Below, piece by piece: positions 25,555 through 38,650 of a stretch of 64,000 bases of DNA. Each line of letters begins with the position of its first letter. The stretch's first letter is position 1. The stretch lies in the NCBI GenBank assembly GCA_903813345.2, contig CAIIXF020000001.1, positions 19,613,915 through 19,677,914 on the forward strand. The letters run 5' to 3'. The notes under the pieces are model-generated. The model was not told the origin of the DNA and searched no databases. It saw only the letters and a list, made by a program, of their open reading frames with translations. The stretch comes from Owenia fusiformis (Eukaryota; Annelida; Polychaeta; Sabellida; Oweniidae). Position numbers and translations under genes: made by a program.

Positions 25555-28500
25555 TATGATATACCATTGTATGTAATTCAGTATTTTTACTTTGAAGGTT
25601 AATAATTTCATGATTTTATGGTGGCTCTCTTCTGAAGCATACTTCATTTGATGCATATGGCATTTTCAAGACCAGTTCAAGACCAATCTATATTCGGAGA
25701 CACCCTGTACTTGATCTTGATTCCTAGATCATACGCTTCATGGATTGTTAAGTCTTTGACAAGTCTGTCAGTAGCAGGCACATTAACAATGACAGGTTGA
25801 GATTTGCAACTAGACTATTTGTCTGCAGGAAATGGAGTTAATCCTATTATTGTAAATTCATTGTCATTTTGACATTAGTTTGCAGTGATCGATTACTGCA
25901 GGTAAAATGGTACGTACTTAGATAGGATATGAAGAGGTCTCATACCTGTCTAAATGTGTGTACTACTGTACACCCATACATTTCCTTATGGTATTGGGGT
26001 TTGCGCATAGACAGTTTGGGTAAGGCTAAAGAAAAAACATTATTATTATGTAAGACCACACAGTTCATTATTAACATGAGACAAAATCGATGGAGACTAC
26101 TATTATGGCTATACAAATGTAGTGTCCCGATGAGTTCAAATTCTTGAAACCACCTCAATCCATATTTGTTTATTGATAGTCAATAAAGCATTAAAAAGAT
26201 GTCAGCTTTGATGTTGTATTACAACAATTAGTAATAAAAAATACAATGCTGCCACCTTTTTTTCCTAATTGTACTGATTTCTATGTTCACTATCAACTGA
26301 ATCCCAATATATGGCTTTGAGTGCAAAACTTGATAGCAAGACGGGAAATCAATATTTGAGGAAATCACTTCCACAAGACGGAGATCTTGTTCTGCATTAA
26401 GATTCTATGCGGGACTATTGCTTGAGTATCTGGAGGAAACAGTATGCATAAAGCAGGTAAAGATATTTAATATATCAGCTTATCCGTTTGATTGGGGGTG
26501 TACTTTTATTATAAATTGTTCTAACTCTTTGGAAACCAACCAGCACATGTAAGTAATGAGTGGCTTGTACTATTGAAGTGATCGTTAATGAAGTGATCAG
26601 GTCCTTTGAACGTAATTCCTCAAGGGGATAAAGCAACTCACCTTAATTCTATAATTCTCACCTGCATTGATTAATCCTTTGAAGTATACATGGTCAGATG
26701 AAGTATACATGGTCAGATGAAATCGCACATGTGATAGTGTACTACTTCAATGATTTTTCTGACATTCACACATTGGATACGATTTCTGAAGGTTACCTAG
26801 AATGAAACTTATATGGCAATGCTAAGCAGACAACCAAAACTGGATTAAAATATAGGAAAGAAAGCAATGTTTTCAAAACTAAGGAAAGTACCGGTAAGTT
26901 TAAATAAGATGATACACTTGATGAATTATTGTCTCAAATCTGAGATAGATGGTTGATTGTCAAACATTTTTAAGCAAGGAGTTTATTCATAAATACAAGT
27001 AGTGACTATGGGATGTGTTAGGAGTGAAGCTCATTATTAAAAGTATGGCTTGCCAACCCAGCATTGTTTGTATTACCCTTTTTGTCACATTTTGTTCACA
27101 TTTTAGTGATAATTAGAAGACACAAAATTTTTAGCTAATACATTTACATTAATTCAAATGTAAATGTGGATCAATATTTCATCATTTACTATTATACCTT
27201 TTTATATTTGATTGTTACCAGTAACAGCCCATTTCACTGTATTGTTGCATCAGTAAAACCTAAAGAATATATAAAAAATATATTCCTATTGTACATAAAT
27301 GACATTTGTTTATCTTGGATTGCTTCTAGTTTGGCTAATAAAGTGTATGCTCTCTTATATTTTGATGCTTCTCTGCAATAGTATTTTCAAAAAGATTAAC
27401 ATGGCTGAAATTCTTAAAATTACAAGAGGGCACAGGCATATTGCATAAAAAACTAAATAATCTGAAATATGCAAATGTCATTCAGGTACAATATGAATAT
27501 ACTTTTCCATATTTAATTGCACAATGGTCTCCTGATTTCTTATTTTTGGTGTTCTACTGACGAAATAAAATAGTGAAATGGGCTGTAGTACGCATTGTAA
27601 AATGTGAAGTCATTTTTGTATGAATGAAAGATAGATACCAACCAAAGTCTTTTTCTTATGACTATTGTTGGATTATTGAGATTTATGGACGATGACAGCA
27701 GCTTTGCAAATGGAACTTGACCTTTGACACTCCTATGAATTTTAAGACTGGGCTTTGTCTGTCCTGTCCTTCATTATCTTTTATGAGTGTTAGAATCCAT
27801 GACTTTGTTGATGTTTCTTCTCTGTTCGAAATGCTTTTCAACATTTATTGTTTTATCCCAGTATGTCCTATGGTTCTGTGATTCTGAATTGTGAAAATGG
27901 TTTCTAAGAGAAAATGGTTTCTAAGAGAGTCGGGGAGGGGATGTTAAACATTGTATTCAGTAGATCATAGTTTGGGATGCTGGGGATTTTTTCATTTATA
28001 AGCTCATAAATATTTCTTTTCTATCTGTGATTTTCAGGTTAACACTCGTGTCTATGTACATTATTTAGTTTAAAATAATTTGAGATAAAAAGAGATTAGC
28101 TGTTGAAAATATCTCAATATTTGGAATATGTGTGGGACAATATATCATTTTGACACTAATTATTGGTAATGGATATAATTCCACCATAGCATGTGATACA
28201 AGAACCAACTTGACACATGCTGTACTTTGTAAATCTTGAATGTATGATGGCTAGTTCATGAATTGGAAGGGATCGATTATAGTTCTCAAAAAGGGCAACT
28301 TACCATCAGTGACCAAACATTCAGTCTTGGAGATGAAAATACATAATTCTTTATTACCCACACCCTAATTTTTCTTTCTGAAAAATGGTAAGATATGTCT
28401 GTGAGATAACTTCCTTACATGGGCAAAAACAATTGTACATATAAGGTAGGATCGATCTTTTCAAGTCATTCCAGGCTGGTTCTACAACCAACATATTCGC

Positions 28501-29068
28501 ATTGTCAAAATTACCAAGTACATCAAGTCAAGTGGTTTATCCGTACTTACAATAATTTCCATATTGAATTTGTCTAGAATATCAGGGATCTATGTGGACT
28601 TTGAATGAACGGCTCCAAGTGGCATTAATTCCCTGTAATTTACTAATCAAATATCGACTTCTCCGTCATCTGAGCTGACATTAGACCAATAAGCTGGGGT
28701 TGGCTTCATGCCCGATTTAACATCCTGCTCCAAAGCAAGGGAAACGGTTTACTATAGGCTTTAATGAGAGGGGATTAGAAAAATAGTTTTATAAGAATAT
28801 GTTCACTCATCTCGATCTTCTTCAACATCCGCTGTTGTTTGATCAACATATGCGATTTCCAATCACAAACACATATAAGAAATAATTAAAGCAGGAGGCT
28901 GGGATAATCTGCGGAATAATTTGATTTTATATCGCCAATGTTTCCAGTTGAGTGGTTGCCTGTCCCTTGTTGGATATTTGTTCACCAAGTTAAGATAAAT
29001 GATCATTAGTAAAGTGATCAATATCCAAGATTAATAATGGATGGGGCTTCCTTATCTGACAACCCCAA
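25555..29068. other. Non-coding, one short duplication
   Basis: An 18-bp word (gaagtatacatggtcagat) is tandemly repeated near 26682-26720. Two 72-codon overlapping frames on opposite strands at 25929-26158 have no recognisable domain. The 'aaagcag|gtaaag' donor-like site near 26456 lacks a convincing exon. Confidence 0.5.
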
Positions 29069-30277
29069 ATTCCTACAAGCTTAACTTAAGGCACCATGTA
29101 AGGATTCATGAAAGGTATTTTACATAAATAGAGCATGGGCATGTTCGTATTCCTACAAGCTTAACTTAAAGGCACCATGTAAGGATTCATGAAAGATATT
29201 TTACATAAATAGAGCATGGGCATGTTTGTATTCCTACAAGCTTAACTTAAAGGCACCATGTAAGGATTCATGAAAGGTATTTTACATAAATAGAGCATGG
29301 GTATGTTGGTATTCCTACAAGTTTAACTTAAGGCACCATGTAAGGATTCATGAAAGATATTTTACATTAATAGAGCATGGGCATGTTCTTTTTTCCTACA
29401 AGCTTAACTTAAAGGCACCATGTAAGGATTCATGAAAGGTATTTTACATAAATAGAGCATGGGCATGTTCGTTTACCTACAAGCTTAACTTAAAGGCACC
29501 ATGTAAGGATTCATGAAAGGTATTTTACATAAATAAAGCATGGGCACGTTCGTATTCCTACGAGCTTAACTTAAAGGCACCATGTAGGGATTCATGAAAG
29601 ATATTTTACATATATAGAGCATGAACATGTTCATATTCCTACAAGCTTAACTTAAAGGCACCATGTAAGGATTCATGAAAGATATTTTACATAGATAGAG
29701 CATGGGCATGTTCGTATTCCTACAAGCTTAACTTAAAGGCACAATGTAAGGATTCATGAAAGGTATTTTACATAAATAGAGCATGGGCATGTTAGTATTC
29801 CTACAAGCTTAACTTAAAGGCACCATGTTAGGATCAATGAAAGGTATTTTACATAAATAGAGCATGGGCATGTTAGTATTCCTACAAGCTTAAATTAAAG
29901 GCACCATGTAAGGATTCATGAAAGTATTTTACATAAATAGAGCATGGGCATGTTCTATATCCTACAAGCTTAACTTATAGGCACCATGTAAGGGTTCATG
30001 AAAGGTATTTTACATAAATAGAGCATGAACATGTTCGTATTCCTACAAGCTTAACTTAAAGGCACCATGTAAGGATTCATGAAAGATATTTTACATATAT
30101 AGAGCATGGGTATGTTCGTATTCCTACAAGCTTAGCTTAAAGGCACCATGTAAAGATTCATGAAAGGTATTTTACAAAGTTAGAGCATGGGCATGTTGGT
30201 ATTCCTACAAGCTTAACTAAAGGCACCATGTAAGGATTCATGAAAGGTATTTTACATAAATAGAGCATGAACATGTT
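29069..30277. repeat. 81-bp satellite-like array, about 15 copies
   Basis: The unit includes attcctacaagcttaactta, aaggcaccatgtaaggattc, atgaaaggtattttacataa and atagagcatgggcatgttcg. Copies differ by scattered point changes and 1-2-bp indels, and no higher-order period was obvious. Frames do not stay open. Confidence 0.95.
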
Positions 30278-30708
30278 TGAATGCTTGGTAGATTGACATG
30301 AATGTCAGGGTTAATGTTTTAACATTTCTTATGTGGATGTATTTACATATTATGGTAAAATAGATGGTTTAAGATTGAACATTTCGATTAAAGGGAATTA
30401 AGCTGACATTTCCACAACCTTTTTCGAAAACTACCTAATGATACAATGAAAAAAGAATGCCCCAGAATAAATAGGATATCTAAATCACTAATTTGGTCTT
30501 CCAAACCAATAGAAACTTTTATTTATTCACTCCTATATCAAGAGTTGTTTTCAAGAATCAAGTTAATTAATGTATTATTGGTTTCTCCTCTAGATAAACT
30601 CTTTTGAGATTTATGATCATATCCAAGCAAAACCAAAGATAAAAATGTCAGTTTGAGGTGCCATTCCATTACAGTAATTTTATAATCAAGATATTCTCAA
30701 AACAAATG

Positions 30709-30996
30709 CAGTTAAACCTATACATCTGAACACTTCTCTGATCTGAACACCTCTCTAATCTGAACACCTCACTAATCTGACCACCTTTCTGATCTGAACA
30801 CCTCTCTTATCTGAACACCTCTCTAATCAGAATACCTCTCTGATCTGAGCACCTCTCTAATCAGAACACCTCTCTGATCAGAACACCTCTTAATGTGGAC
30901 ATTTTTTGGGCCCCATTTTTAAATCTGCCTAAGACTCTCATGCCAATCTTAATACTCTTCGCTGATCCTGGCATTCAGGTTTGACAGGTTTTCCTG
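30709..30996. mobile_element. Tigger/pogo-like MITE with an amplified sub-terminal repeat
   Basis: The left end is cagttaaacctatacatctg. The right end is ..caggttttcctg followed by ta, consistent with an inverted CAG..AAACCTG terminus. Between ~30725 and 30890 a ~17-bp motif (tctgaacacctctctaa) repeats about ten times, and it continues the sequence found just inside the left terminus. Related ends occur at 43966, 50393, 51883 and 58299. The left flank is not a clean TA. Confidence 0.55.
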
Positions 30997-31684
30997 TACT
31001 TCATATTTTAGTTGAATATATATTCCAAGCTCAAATACAGTTGGGCGAAAACTAATGAATGTCTTTATGGAATGTCATGCAATGTGCATGTAAATTGCCT
31101 AGTTATTAGGGTAAACAGCGTCCTATCAGGCATTCAAGACTTAACAGGTTACAATGAAATGTTTGAACTTGCCGGTTATTTTAACATACATGGCTCCTGT
31201 CTCGGAGCTTTAGATAATGAGACATACAATTTTAATAATGGAATCTACTCAAATTGCATTCTCAAAGTCATTATTGCATGCCTGGAACTCATGAAGATAC
31301 ATTGATTAATCCACATGAAATCGAAATGAGACATATTATATGCAAATTGAAAATCTATATTTTGTATTACATATCTGATGTTATGTATCCTCTGGCCATT
31401 ATTTAGTTATTTATCAATAATGGGACGTTGTGTAAACATGCTTGAAGTAAGAATATGATTACAAGTGTTTCCATTTAGAGTGCGGTGTTTGATTTGATTT
31501 CTAGGGCATTGCTACATCAATGTCAAGATACGGGGACAAAAATATGGTAATTGGCATTTTAAATTATTTTTTAGCTTCTTGCTTGAAAAGACTGATATAA
31601 GAATAATGGCATTCTCAAAAGTAATGTTTTTGGTCTCATGTAAAAAATTAATATTTAAAAAATAATGGCATTATTACAGTAGTA
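30997..31684. other. Non-coding, no feature recognised
   Basis: The 97-codon frame 31012-31305 has no recognisable domain and no splice support; nothing else was identified. Confidence 0.5.
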
Positions 31685-31754
31685 CCCTGGGTGAAATCTA
31701 GTTACAAACTGTCGAAGCTCTCTTTTAAGAAGTGAAGCGAAACAATGCAAAGGG
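31685..31754 (-). mobile_element. 70-bp MITE of the CCCTTTGC family (TA target)
   Basis: On the minus strand it reads ccctttgcattgtttcgc, cttcttaaaagagagcttcg, then a truncated far end. TA flanks both sides (31683-31684 and 31755-31756). It is a relative of 38651-39016 and 54006-54080. Confidence 0.75.
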
Positions 31755-32026
31755 TAGAGCATTTGAACCTATGAATGCTTGAAATAAGCATGGAAGACCG
31801 ATTTTAACCCCCTGAGAGAGTTTGAAATACTTTCCTTATCGTCTTGCATTCTTGCATACATGGTGATCCAGAAAACATGACATGATGAAATTAAGAGAAA
31901 TAACATTTTCTATGGATGCACCCTTTCATGCCAAATCACTCAAAAATACAAGTTCAGAGATCTGTCCAAATCAGTAAGTCAGTTTATCATCATTTAAAAA
32001 AGTATTCCAAAATTGGAAGATAGGAT

Positions 32027-32110
32027 CATGGGCTTTCAAGAGATGTTGAAAGCCCATGCTTTCAAGAGATGTTGAAAGCCCATGATCTATTGAAAGCCCA
32101 TGATAGGATA
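32027..32110. repeat. Perfect 13-bp-stem hairpin with tandem partial copies
   Basis: catgggctttcaa, a 6-nt loop gagatg, then ttgaaagcccatg. The right part is repeated (26-bp period) and a third partial copy ends near 32103. Confidence 0.85.
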
Positions 32111-32129
32111 TACTGAGAAAGATTATATT

Positions 32130-32308
32130 CAGGGGCGGATCTGGGAAACAAGAAGGGGGGGGGCAAGTTTCTTCTCTGAGAAAAAACGTCGGGCCCCTAA
32201 AACCAAAGGCCCAGTAATGACCAAAAAGGCCCACTTTTTGGGGCCTCATGGTCTTTTTTGGCCCAAAATCTTTTGGCCCCTTGCCCTCCCCCCCAGATCC
32301 GCCAGTGA
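32130..32308. mobile_element. Short hAT-like non-autonomous element
   Basis: The left end is caggggcggatctgg; the right end, read on the complement, is cactggcggatctgg. The interior is GC-rich with poly-G and poly-C runs near the ends and repeated ggccc words. The 8-bp flanks do not match convincingly, so the target duplication is decayed or the ends are slightly misplaced. Confidence 0.55.
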
Positions 32309-32809
32309 CATTACTTAGAGTTGCATTTTTGTGTTACATGTACTTATATGGTCTTTTAAGTTTATAGAGATATAAATATATGTTTGTCCGGTAGGAGAAG
32401 ATCGGGGAAAGCTGAACTGTTGAATAGCTTAGACAATCAATTAATTAACTGATGCAAAAGTTGTATAATGAGCTTGAAGAATTGATTAGTCTGCAATCGA
32501 TCTTTCAAGTCATACATGTATGTTAGTCAAGTTTACATCAGCCAACATAATAAATGTTGTGTTGGGCATGTTTCATAATTGCTAGTTTTTGATGAAGTAT
32601 GATAAAGTATGATGACATTTAGTACTATGTATTTAGTACATGTATAACAGATAAAATGCTGAGAATAGTGTATGCATCAAATAAATGGAAGTGTTTAGAA
32701 TTTTATAGGATTTATTTCTTTTACATGTACCACTTTGTCCAAATATTCATCTTTCTCATTCTTCGATCTACTTCCAAAGACACTCCCAAACAAAAATAAC
32801 AAGTTTCCT

Positions 32810-34362
32810 TAGGCCCTAATAAATTAATTGTCTGTACAATGGTTACTTACCAGGTAGTTTCCTTATAAGGCCATAATAAATTAATTGTCTGTGCGATGGT
32901 TACTTAACAGGTAGTTTACTTATAAGGCCCTAATAAATTAATTGTCTGTACAACGGTTACTTACCAGGAAGTTTCCTTATAAGGCCATAATAAATTAATT
33001 GTCTGTATGATGGTTACTTAACAGGTAGTTTACTTATAAGGCCCTAATAAATTAATTGTCTGTACAACGGTTACTTACCAGGAAGTTTCCTTATAAGGCC
33101 ATAATAAATTAATTGTCTGTATGACTGTTACTTAACAAGTAGTTTCCTTATAAGGCCCTAATAATTAATTGTCTGTATGACTGTTACTTAACAAGTAGTT
33201 TCCTTATAAGGCCCTAATAAATTAATTGTCTGTATGACTGTTACTTAACAAGTAGTTTCCTTATAAGGCCCTAATAAATTAATTGTCTGTATGACTGTTA
33301 CTTAACAAGTAGTTTCCTTATAAGGCCCTAATAAATTAATTGTCTGTATGACTGTTACTTAACAAGTAGTTTCCTTATAAGGCCCTAATAAATTAATTGT
33401 CTGTGCGATGGTTACTTAACAGGTAGTTTCCTTATAAGGCCCTAATAAATTAATTGTCTGTACAATGGTTACTTACCAGGTAGTTTCCTTATAAGGCCAT
33501 AATAAATTATTTGTCTGTGCGATGGTTACTTAACAGGTAGTTTACTTATAAGGCCCTAATAAATTAATTGTCTGTACAACGGTTACTTACCAGGAAGTTT
33601 CCTTATAAGGCCATAATAAATTAATTGTCTGTATGATGGTTACTTAACAGGTAGTTTCCTTATAAGGCCCTACATTATTTGTAATCAATATAAACAATGT
33701 ATGAATGTAACAAAATAGGAAATAATAAAAACTAAAAAAAAAACGAACCAGGTAGTTTCCATAAGGCCCTAATAAATTAATTGTCTGTACAACGGTTACT
33801 TACCAGGTAGTTTCCTTATAAGGCCATAATAAATTAATTGTCTGTATGATGGTTACTTAACAGGTAGTTTCCTTATAAGGCCCTAATAAATTAATTGTCT
33901 GTATAATGGTAACTTACCAGGTAGTTTCCTTATAAGGCCATAATAAATTAATTGTCTGTGCGATGGTTACTTAACAGGTAGTTTACTTATAAGGCCCTAA
34001 TAAATTAATTGTCTGTACAACGGTTACTTACCAGGAAGTTTCCTTATAAGGCCATAATAAATTAATTGTCTGTATGATGGTTACTTAACAGGTAGTTTCC
34101 TTATAAGGCCCTACATGATTTGTAATCAATATAAACAATGTATGAATGTAACAAAATAGGAAATAAAAAAAACTAAAAAAAAAACTTACCAGGTAGTTTC
34201 CATAAGGCCCTAATAAATTAATTGTCTGTACAACGGTTAGTTACCAGGTAGTTTCCTTATAAGGCCATAATAAATTAATTGTCTGTATGATGGTTACTTA
34301 ACAGGTAGTTTCCTTATAAGGCCCTAATAAATTAATTGTCTGTATAATGGTAACTCACCAGG
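32810..34362. repeat. 57-bp tandem array containing repeated CArG decamers and a ~441-bp higher-order unit
   Basis: The unit is roughly ccttataaggccctaataaa, ttaattgtctgta, nnatggttacttaacagg, tagttt. Three organisations coexist: alternating A/B dimers of ~114 bp (32830-33140 and 33430-33660), a homogeneous block of near-identical 57-mers (~33140-33420), and a ~441-bp higher-order repeat in which an unrelated insert (tgtaatcaatataaacaatg.. plus an A-run) occurs at ~33671-33740 and again at ~34112-34180. About 19 units keep a perfect ccttataagg; others carry acttataagg or a 4-bp-shorter form. Confidence 0.96.
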
Positions 34363-36251
34363 TTATCCCAAAATCTCCCTGGTTAAACCTTTTTCATACC
34401 TTATTAAAGATTTTAGTATTTTGGGGGCTTTCTGTCATTTTGATATTTATTCTACAGAAGGCAGGTGTAAACCATCATCTTGTCAAAATTGCTTCAGTTT
34501 GACAGTTTTTCACAAAAAAACTAAATAATTAAGTCATTTCTTCCAATTCTATCCTCTTTGACATTAATTTGCCTCACCCATTTCAAGATACTTGATATGT
34601 TATTAGCTGTCAAGTTAAAATGACTTGACATTGGGCACATTGGAGCCTCTTAAAGCTATCGCTAAGTAACCAAGCATGTATACTATTGTATCAGGAAATG
34701 GGAAGTTGAGATATTAATTAGTATAAGACATACTGTATTTGTAGAGAGATAGGTACAGCAGAAAATCGAGAGTCAGAGGGAAACAGACATAATTGATTTA
34801 TTCAAAATGGTTTCCATGCAGCTTTTTGCCTTTGCATGTTGCAAAGTGACAAATGAGATAGAAGTGGTAAAATCACAGACTAACATGTTACCATGGAAAT
34901 ATCTTTAAGTTTATTGTAACAGGCCTGTCAACTTGGGAACACCTAACATGAGTGACTTACAAATGTTGAACACCTTTCTTCAAATTGTGGACACCTTGAT
35001 CCAAATCTGAACACCTTGGCCCGCAGTTTGAACACCTTGGTTCAAATTTTATTGCATATAACCAAATTTTGGACACCTCAAAATTACAGTCAGATTACAG
35101 TCCTCTTTCTTTTGTTTTTTTTGTAGCATAACAAAGCTATAAGACCTTTTGACCTCTAACTACTTCCTTATCATTCCTTGGCTTTTGTCATGTGTCAGTT
35201 ATGTTAGTTTAATCAAGGATGTGCTGATTGTGTTTAGTAAAAACAAGATTATTATCAAAGTCAAGAAATGCACACGTTGGTAAATATTTTTATAATATCT
35301 TACCAATTCAGCTAATTGCAATATACTATATGATCTTTAAGATCTTCATGTTAGAATAATATTCTGAGCAATTTTTCTTTCAGATGTATTGATTTTGAAA
35401 TTATCAAATGAACAGAAGCCTTATTAAGCAGAGTCTATGATGAAGATTTATATTGAAATAACATTCAAAGTTCTCCGCCTCCTCAATTATTCAACAATGT
35501 GATACTTGTTTTTGCCGGAGATAGACCAATCAATGAGCTGTAATTGGATCCCTTACTTTGTAGGAAAACTCTTGTGATCATGATGTGTCGTGTCGTAGTG
35601 TTTAGGAGTATGCTACTCGTTGAAAATGATATCACAGTCATTATGTAGACGGCCTTTATATTCAGCGCAAGAGCTTATACCTATAATGAGATTATTTAAA
35701 TTCAATCTTGTCTCGTTATTAATTAACATGAAAAGAGACAATGTTATAGACTCTTGTGTAATACATCTAATTTCTCTGCTATCTTGCAAATTCTTCTTTT
35801 TTATTGATCTATTTGTATGCATGTCTAGTTGTTTGTCAAATGAATTACCTACAAACCACTTCATTCATGTCTGTATTCACTTCCTGCTAAAGCTATGAGG
35901 ATTTTGATATAATCTATGATAATCAAATAAAAGCATTAAATTGCATGCAGTCAATGATTGTTCAGCATTTCTAAAATATTTTCCCACTTAATTTATGCAA
36001 ATGTTATGTTTTTCATAATTATACACACCTATAAATAAACTATAGATTGAATGAATCTCAAGAACACTCATCAAGCTCTATAGGTAAACATTGATCGCTC
36101 TTTAGTAAAGGAGGTGAGAAAGTTTGACCTTTGACCTTCACAAATGGAGAATATGACAACAAACACGAGCACGAAAGGTCCTGTGAATAATTGATGTTTT
36201 CTACAATTATACATGATTAAATATTATTGATTCTTGACTGTTTTGCTTCAG
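34363..36251. other. Intronic/upstream DNA before the PDZ exon
   Basis: Contains a degenerate ~24-bp repeat of 'gaacacctt' words at ~34918-35085, beginning with acaggcctgtcaacttggga, which resembles a pogo/Tigger-type terminus. Two overlapping 83-92-codon frames on opposite strands at 35613-35898 have no recognisable domain. The last ~25 bp before 36252 form the pyrimidine-rich acceptor. Confidence 0.5.
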
Positions 36252-37875
36252 GACGACAGTGTGCAAATGTCTGCTAGCTCGAAGAAGCCGTTCAGTGGGA
36301 AAGAAAAGCGGACGAAGGCTGAAGAAAAGGCACATTTAAAAAAAACAGAAACCAGGAGCAAATCAGATTCCAGTTCCCCGGGAAAAAGTCCAGGTAAAAA
36401 TGTAAAATACCTGGATACCCCTCCCAGTAGTACTGGATCCAAGAGAAAAAAATCTCCAGCACTGGATATGGGTATAAAGAATATGGAAGTACAGGATGAT
36501 GATAGTGTTATACAGACAGTTGAAATTGTAAAGAGGCCTGGTCAGACACTTGGATTTTACATCAGAGAGGGCAATGGAAATGATAGATCAACAGGGGTGT
36601 TTATATCCCGTATCGCACAGGGAAGTATTGTTGAAGACAATGGATTATTACGAATAGGAGATGAGATATTATCTGTTAATAAAGTCGATGTAAGCCGCAT
36701 GAGTTTAGACGATGTTGTTATATTGATGTCAATCCCTAAGAAGTTGGTGCTTTCAATTCGAACTCAACGTGGTATAAGTTCCAAGTCATTGACAAGTCTC
36801 GGCCCAATAGAGCCAGAGAAACCGGTTGTAGTGTTAAAAGGGAAAAATGTACCTTTAGAAAACACTGATAAAATCATGGAGGATTATAATTTGGGGCGGG
36901 ACCCCAGAGTATACCCCCCACCTCAAGGAGTGCAGTATTTACCCAAGGACTTCATTAAATCAGGCCTTCCAAAAAGTTTCCAGGGCTATAGACTAGGAAC
37001 TGAGGAAGCACTGATACATGATGACTCTAACGATAGTGGGAATTCCACTGGAACTGGCATTAGTGAAGCATCTAAAGTTGATTCTCCCCAACAGGAGCAA
37101 TCTAAGGACCATAAAGACGAACAAATCCATGCTCCAAAATCCCCTGCTGAACAACTAATATCATCAAGGGGTATGAATGGAGATTTAGTATTTAGTGATT
37201 CTGACACAGACCTGATAAAAACGTCCATGAATAAGCAATATCAAACATTAGATATCCCAGTGGGCCTCCCTACCATGAGTGTTGGATCTCCAAGATCCTC
37301 TAGAAAATATGATCAATCTCCCCAACAACCGACATATGGATATTATGACTATGCATCTGATAGTGAGGTTCAGATGCCACGTTTACGACGTCCTGTCAAT
37401 GATGTTCATACAGTACCTAAATATAACTCAAAATATGGAGTATACTCTTTAGATAGTCAACAACAACAGCCAGAGCAAATCCAACAGGGGGCTCTTGTTC
37501 CTCAGTTTGGAGGGGTCATAGCTGAGCTGCAAAGGGTTCAACAACATGGTGAACAACAACAGCAACAACAACAACGTCGGACCCCTGACTTCACAGATGC
37601 TTATAACTCTGATTCAGAGGTGGTCACAATGCACAGGGGATCAAGACCACCAAGGTGGGGAACAACAGCACCTGTCGATTCTAAGACCTCGATGGACCCA
37701 GAGGATCGTAGCTTCTCGTTACCACGTATGGACGCAGGTGAAACTGAGGCTGAAAGAGGGACGTGGATTCAGAGGTTTGAAAATTTGAATGCTCAGATGA
37801 AGGACCAGGGTAAAGGTCAGAGAGAAAGGATATCGCCAGAAGGACGACCTAATTTGTCACAGAGTCAGACAGCAG
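36252..37875 (+). CDS. syd-1 (SYDE-like): SYD-1/SYDE-like Rho GTPase-activating protein, PDZ-containing internal exon
   Basis: This exon encodes 541 complete codons plus one base. It is bounded by a pyrimidine-rich acceptor (ttttgcttcag before 36252) and a donor (cag|gttagt at 37876). It enters in phase 0 and leaves in phase 1. The first ~86 residues are Ser/Lys/Pro-rich with many SP sites (SPGKSPGK, KRKKSP). A PDZ domain follows at about exon residues 87-174 (nt 36510-36773), with the carboxylate-binding loop TLGFYI, then GVFISRIAQGS and LRIGDEILSVN. The remainder looks disordered: acidic/Ser stretches, two SDSEV motifs and a Q-rich segment with seven consecutive Gln (37554-37574). A PDZ upstream of C2 and RhoGAP is the architecture of nematode and insect SYD-1, presynaptic active-zone organisers whose PDZ is reported to bind neurexin in flies. 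The PDZ alone would not identify the gene; the downstream exon does. An in-frame ATG lies in the intron at 36234, but the acceptor makes it an unlikely start. Confidence 0.9.
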
Positions 37876-38650
37876 GTTAGTAACTCCTGCGCATTTATAC
37901 TTTTAGTACTTTGTTCGAGTCTTTCATACATGTGACTGAACTGGGTGGAAAATCAAGTGGTTTTGTGGTTTTAATTAGCATGATAAGGGTTCCATAGAGT
38001 TTTTTTAATAGCAATTCATCTGCATGGTAATTTGATATAGGAGGGTGCTAAATTATTTTGTAAAGTGGTCTTTGTAAACCCTGTTCTGTCATCATGGTCA
38101 TGAAAACACCTTTTGTTTTATTGTTACAAGAGCATTAACAGTTTAACAATTTTTTTTCTGTGGGCATTTACATTATTAAAATCCCGATGTTATAAGACAT
38201 AAATCAGCTTTGTGAACATTCAAGTGTGAGAGATTTTATATTGCCATCGAGGCTTTTTAGTCTTGTCACCAGTTACCAGTGAGTCTTTGAGTAAGGAGAA
38301 GGGGGTGTGGCAATGCCAGAGTCTTGTGTGGAGTCTCTGATTCGCCTATTTCACTACATATGTAGTATGTGGGAGGGGCTAGAATTCAGACCTTAGACTT
38401 TGGTGAAAGACTATTGTTGAATGGATTTGTTATCATCATGCATCCATTACTAATAGCTAAGGTCTACTTTTGCTAATATAATTGATGAGCAATACTCAAT
38501 ACATCGTCATTTAAGAGAAATCTGTGCTAGTAATGATCGTGAACAAATTATGTCTGTGGTTGCCCTTGTTAAATCACATTGTATTCTGGCCTTTTCACTT
38601 ATTTTATAGCTGAAAAATGAATTATTGCTTCTTTATGTTTACATTTGTTA

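Noticed and set aside
26336-26460. Possible short upstream exon ending aaagcag|gtaaag
   Set aside because: Reading frames through it have stops or the wrong exit phase for the PDZ exon; no coding signal.
36234-36251. ATG at 36234 as the start of the PDZ protein
   Set aside because: It lies within the polypyrimidine/acceptor region; ttgcttcag|GAC is a strong acceptor and phase 0, so the exon more likely begins at 36252.
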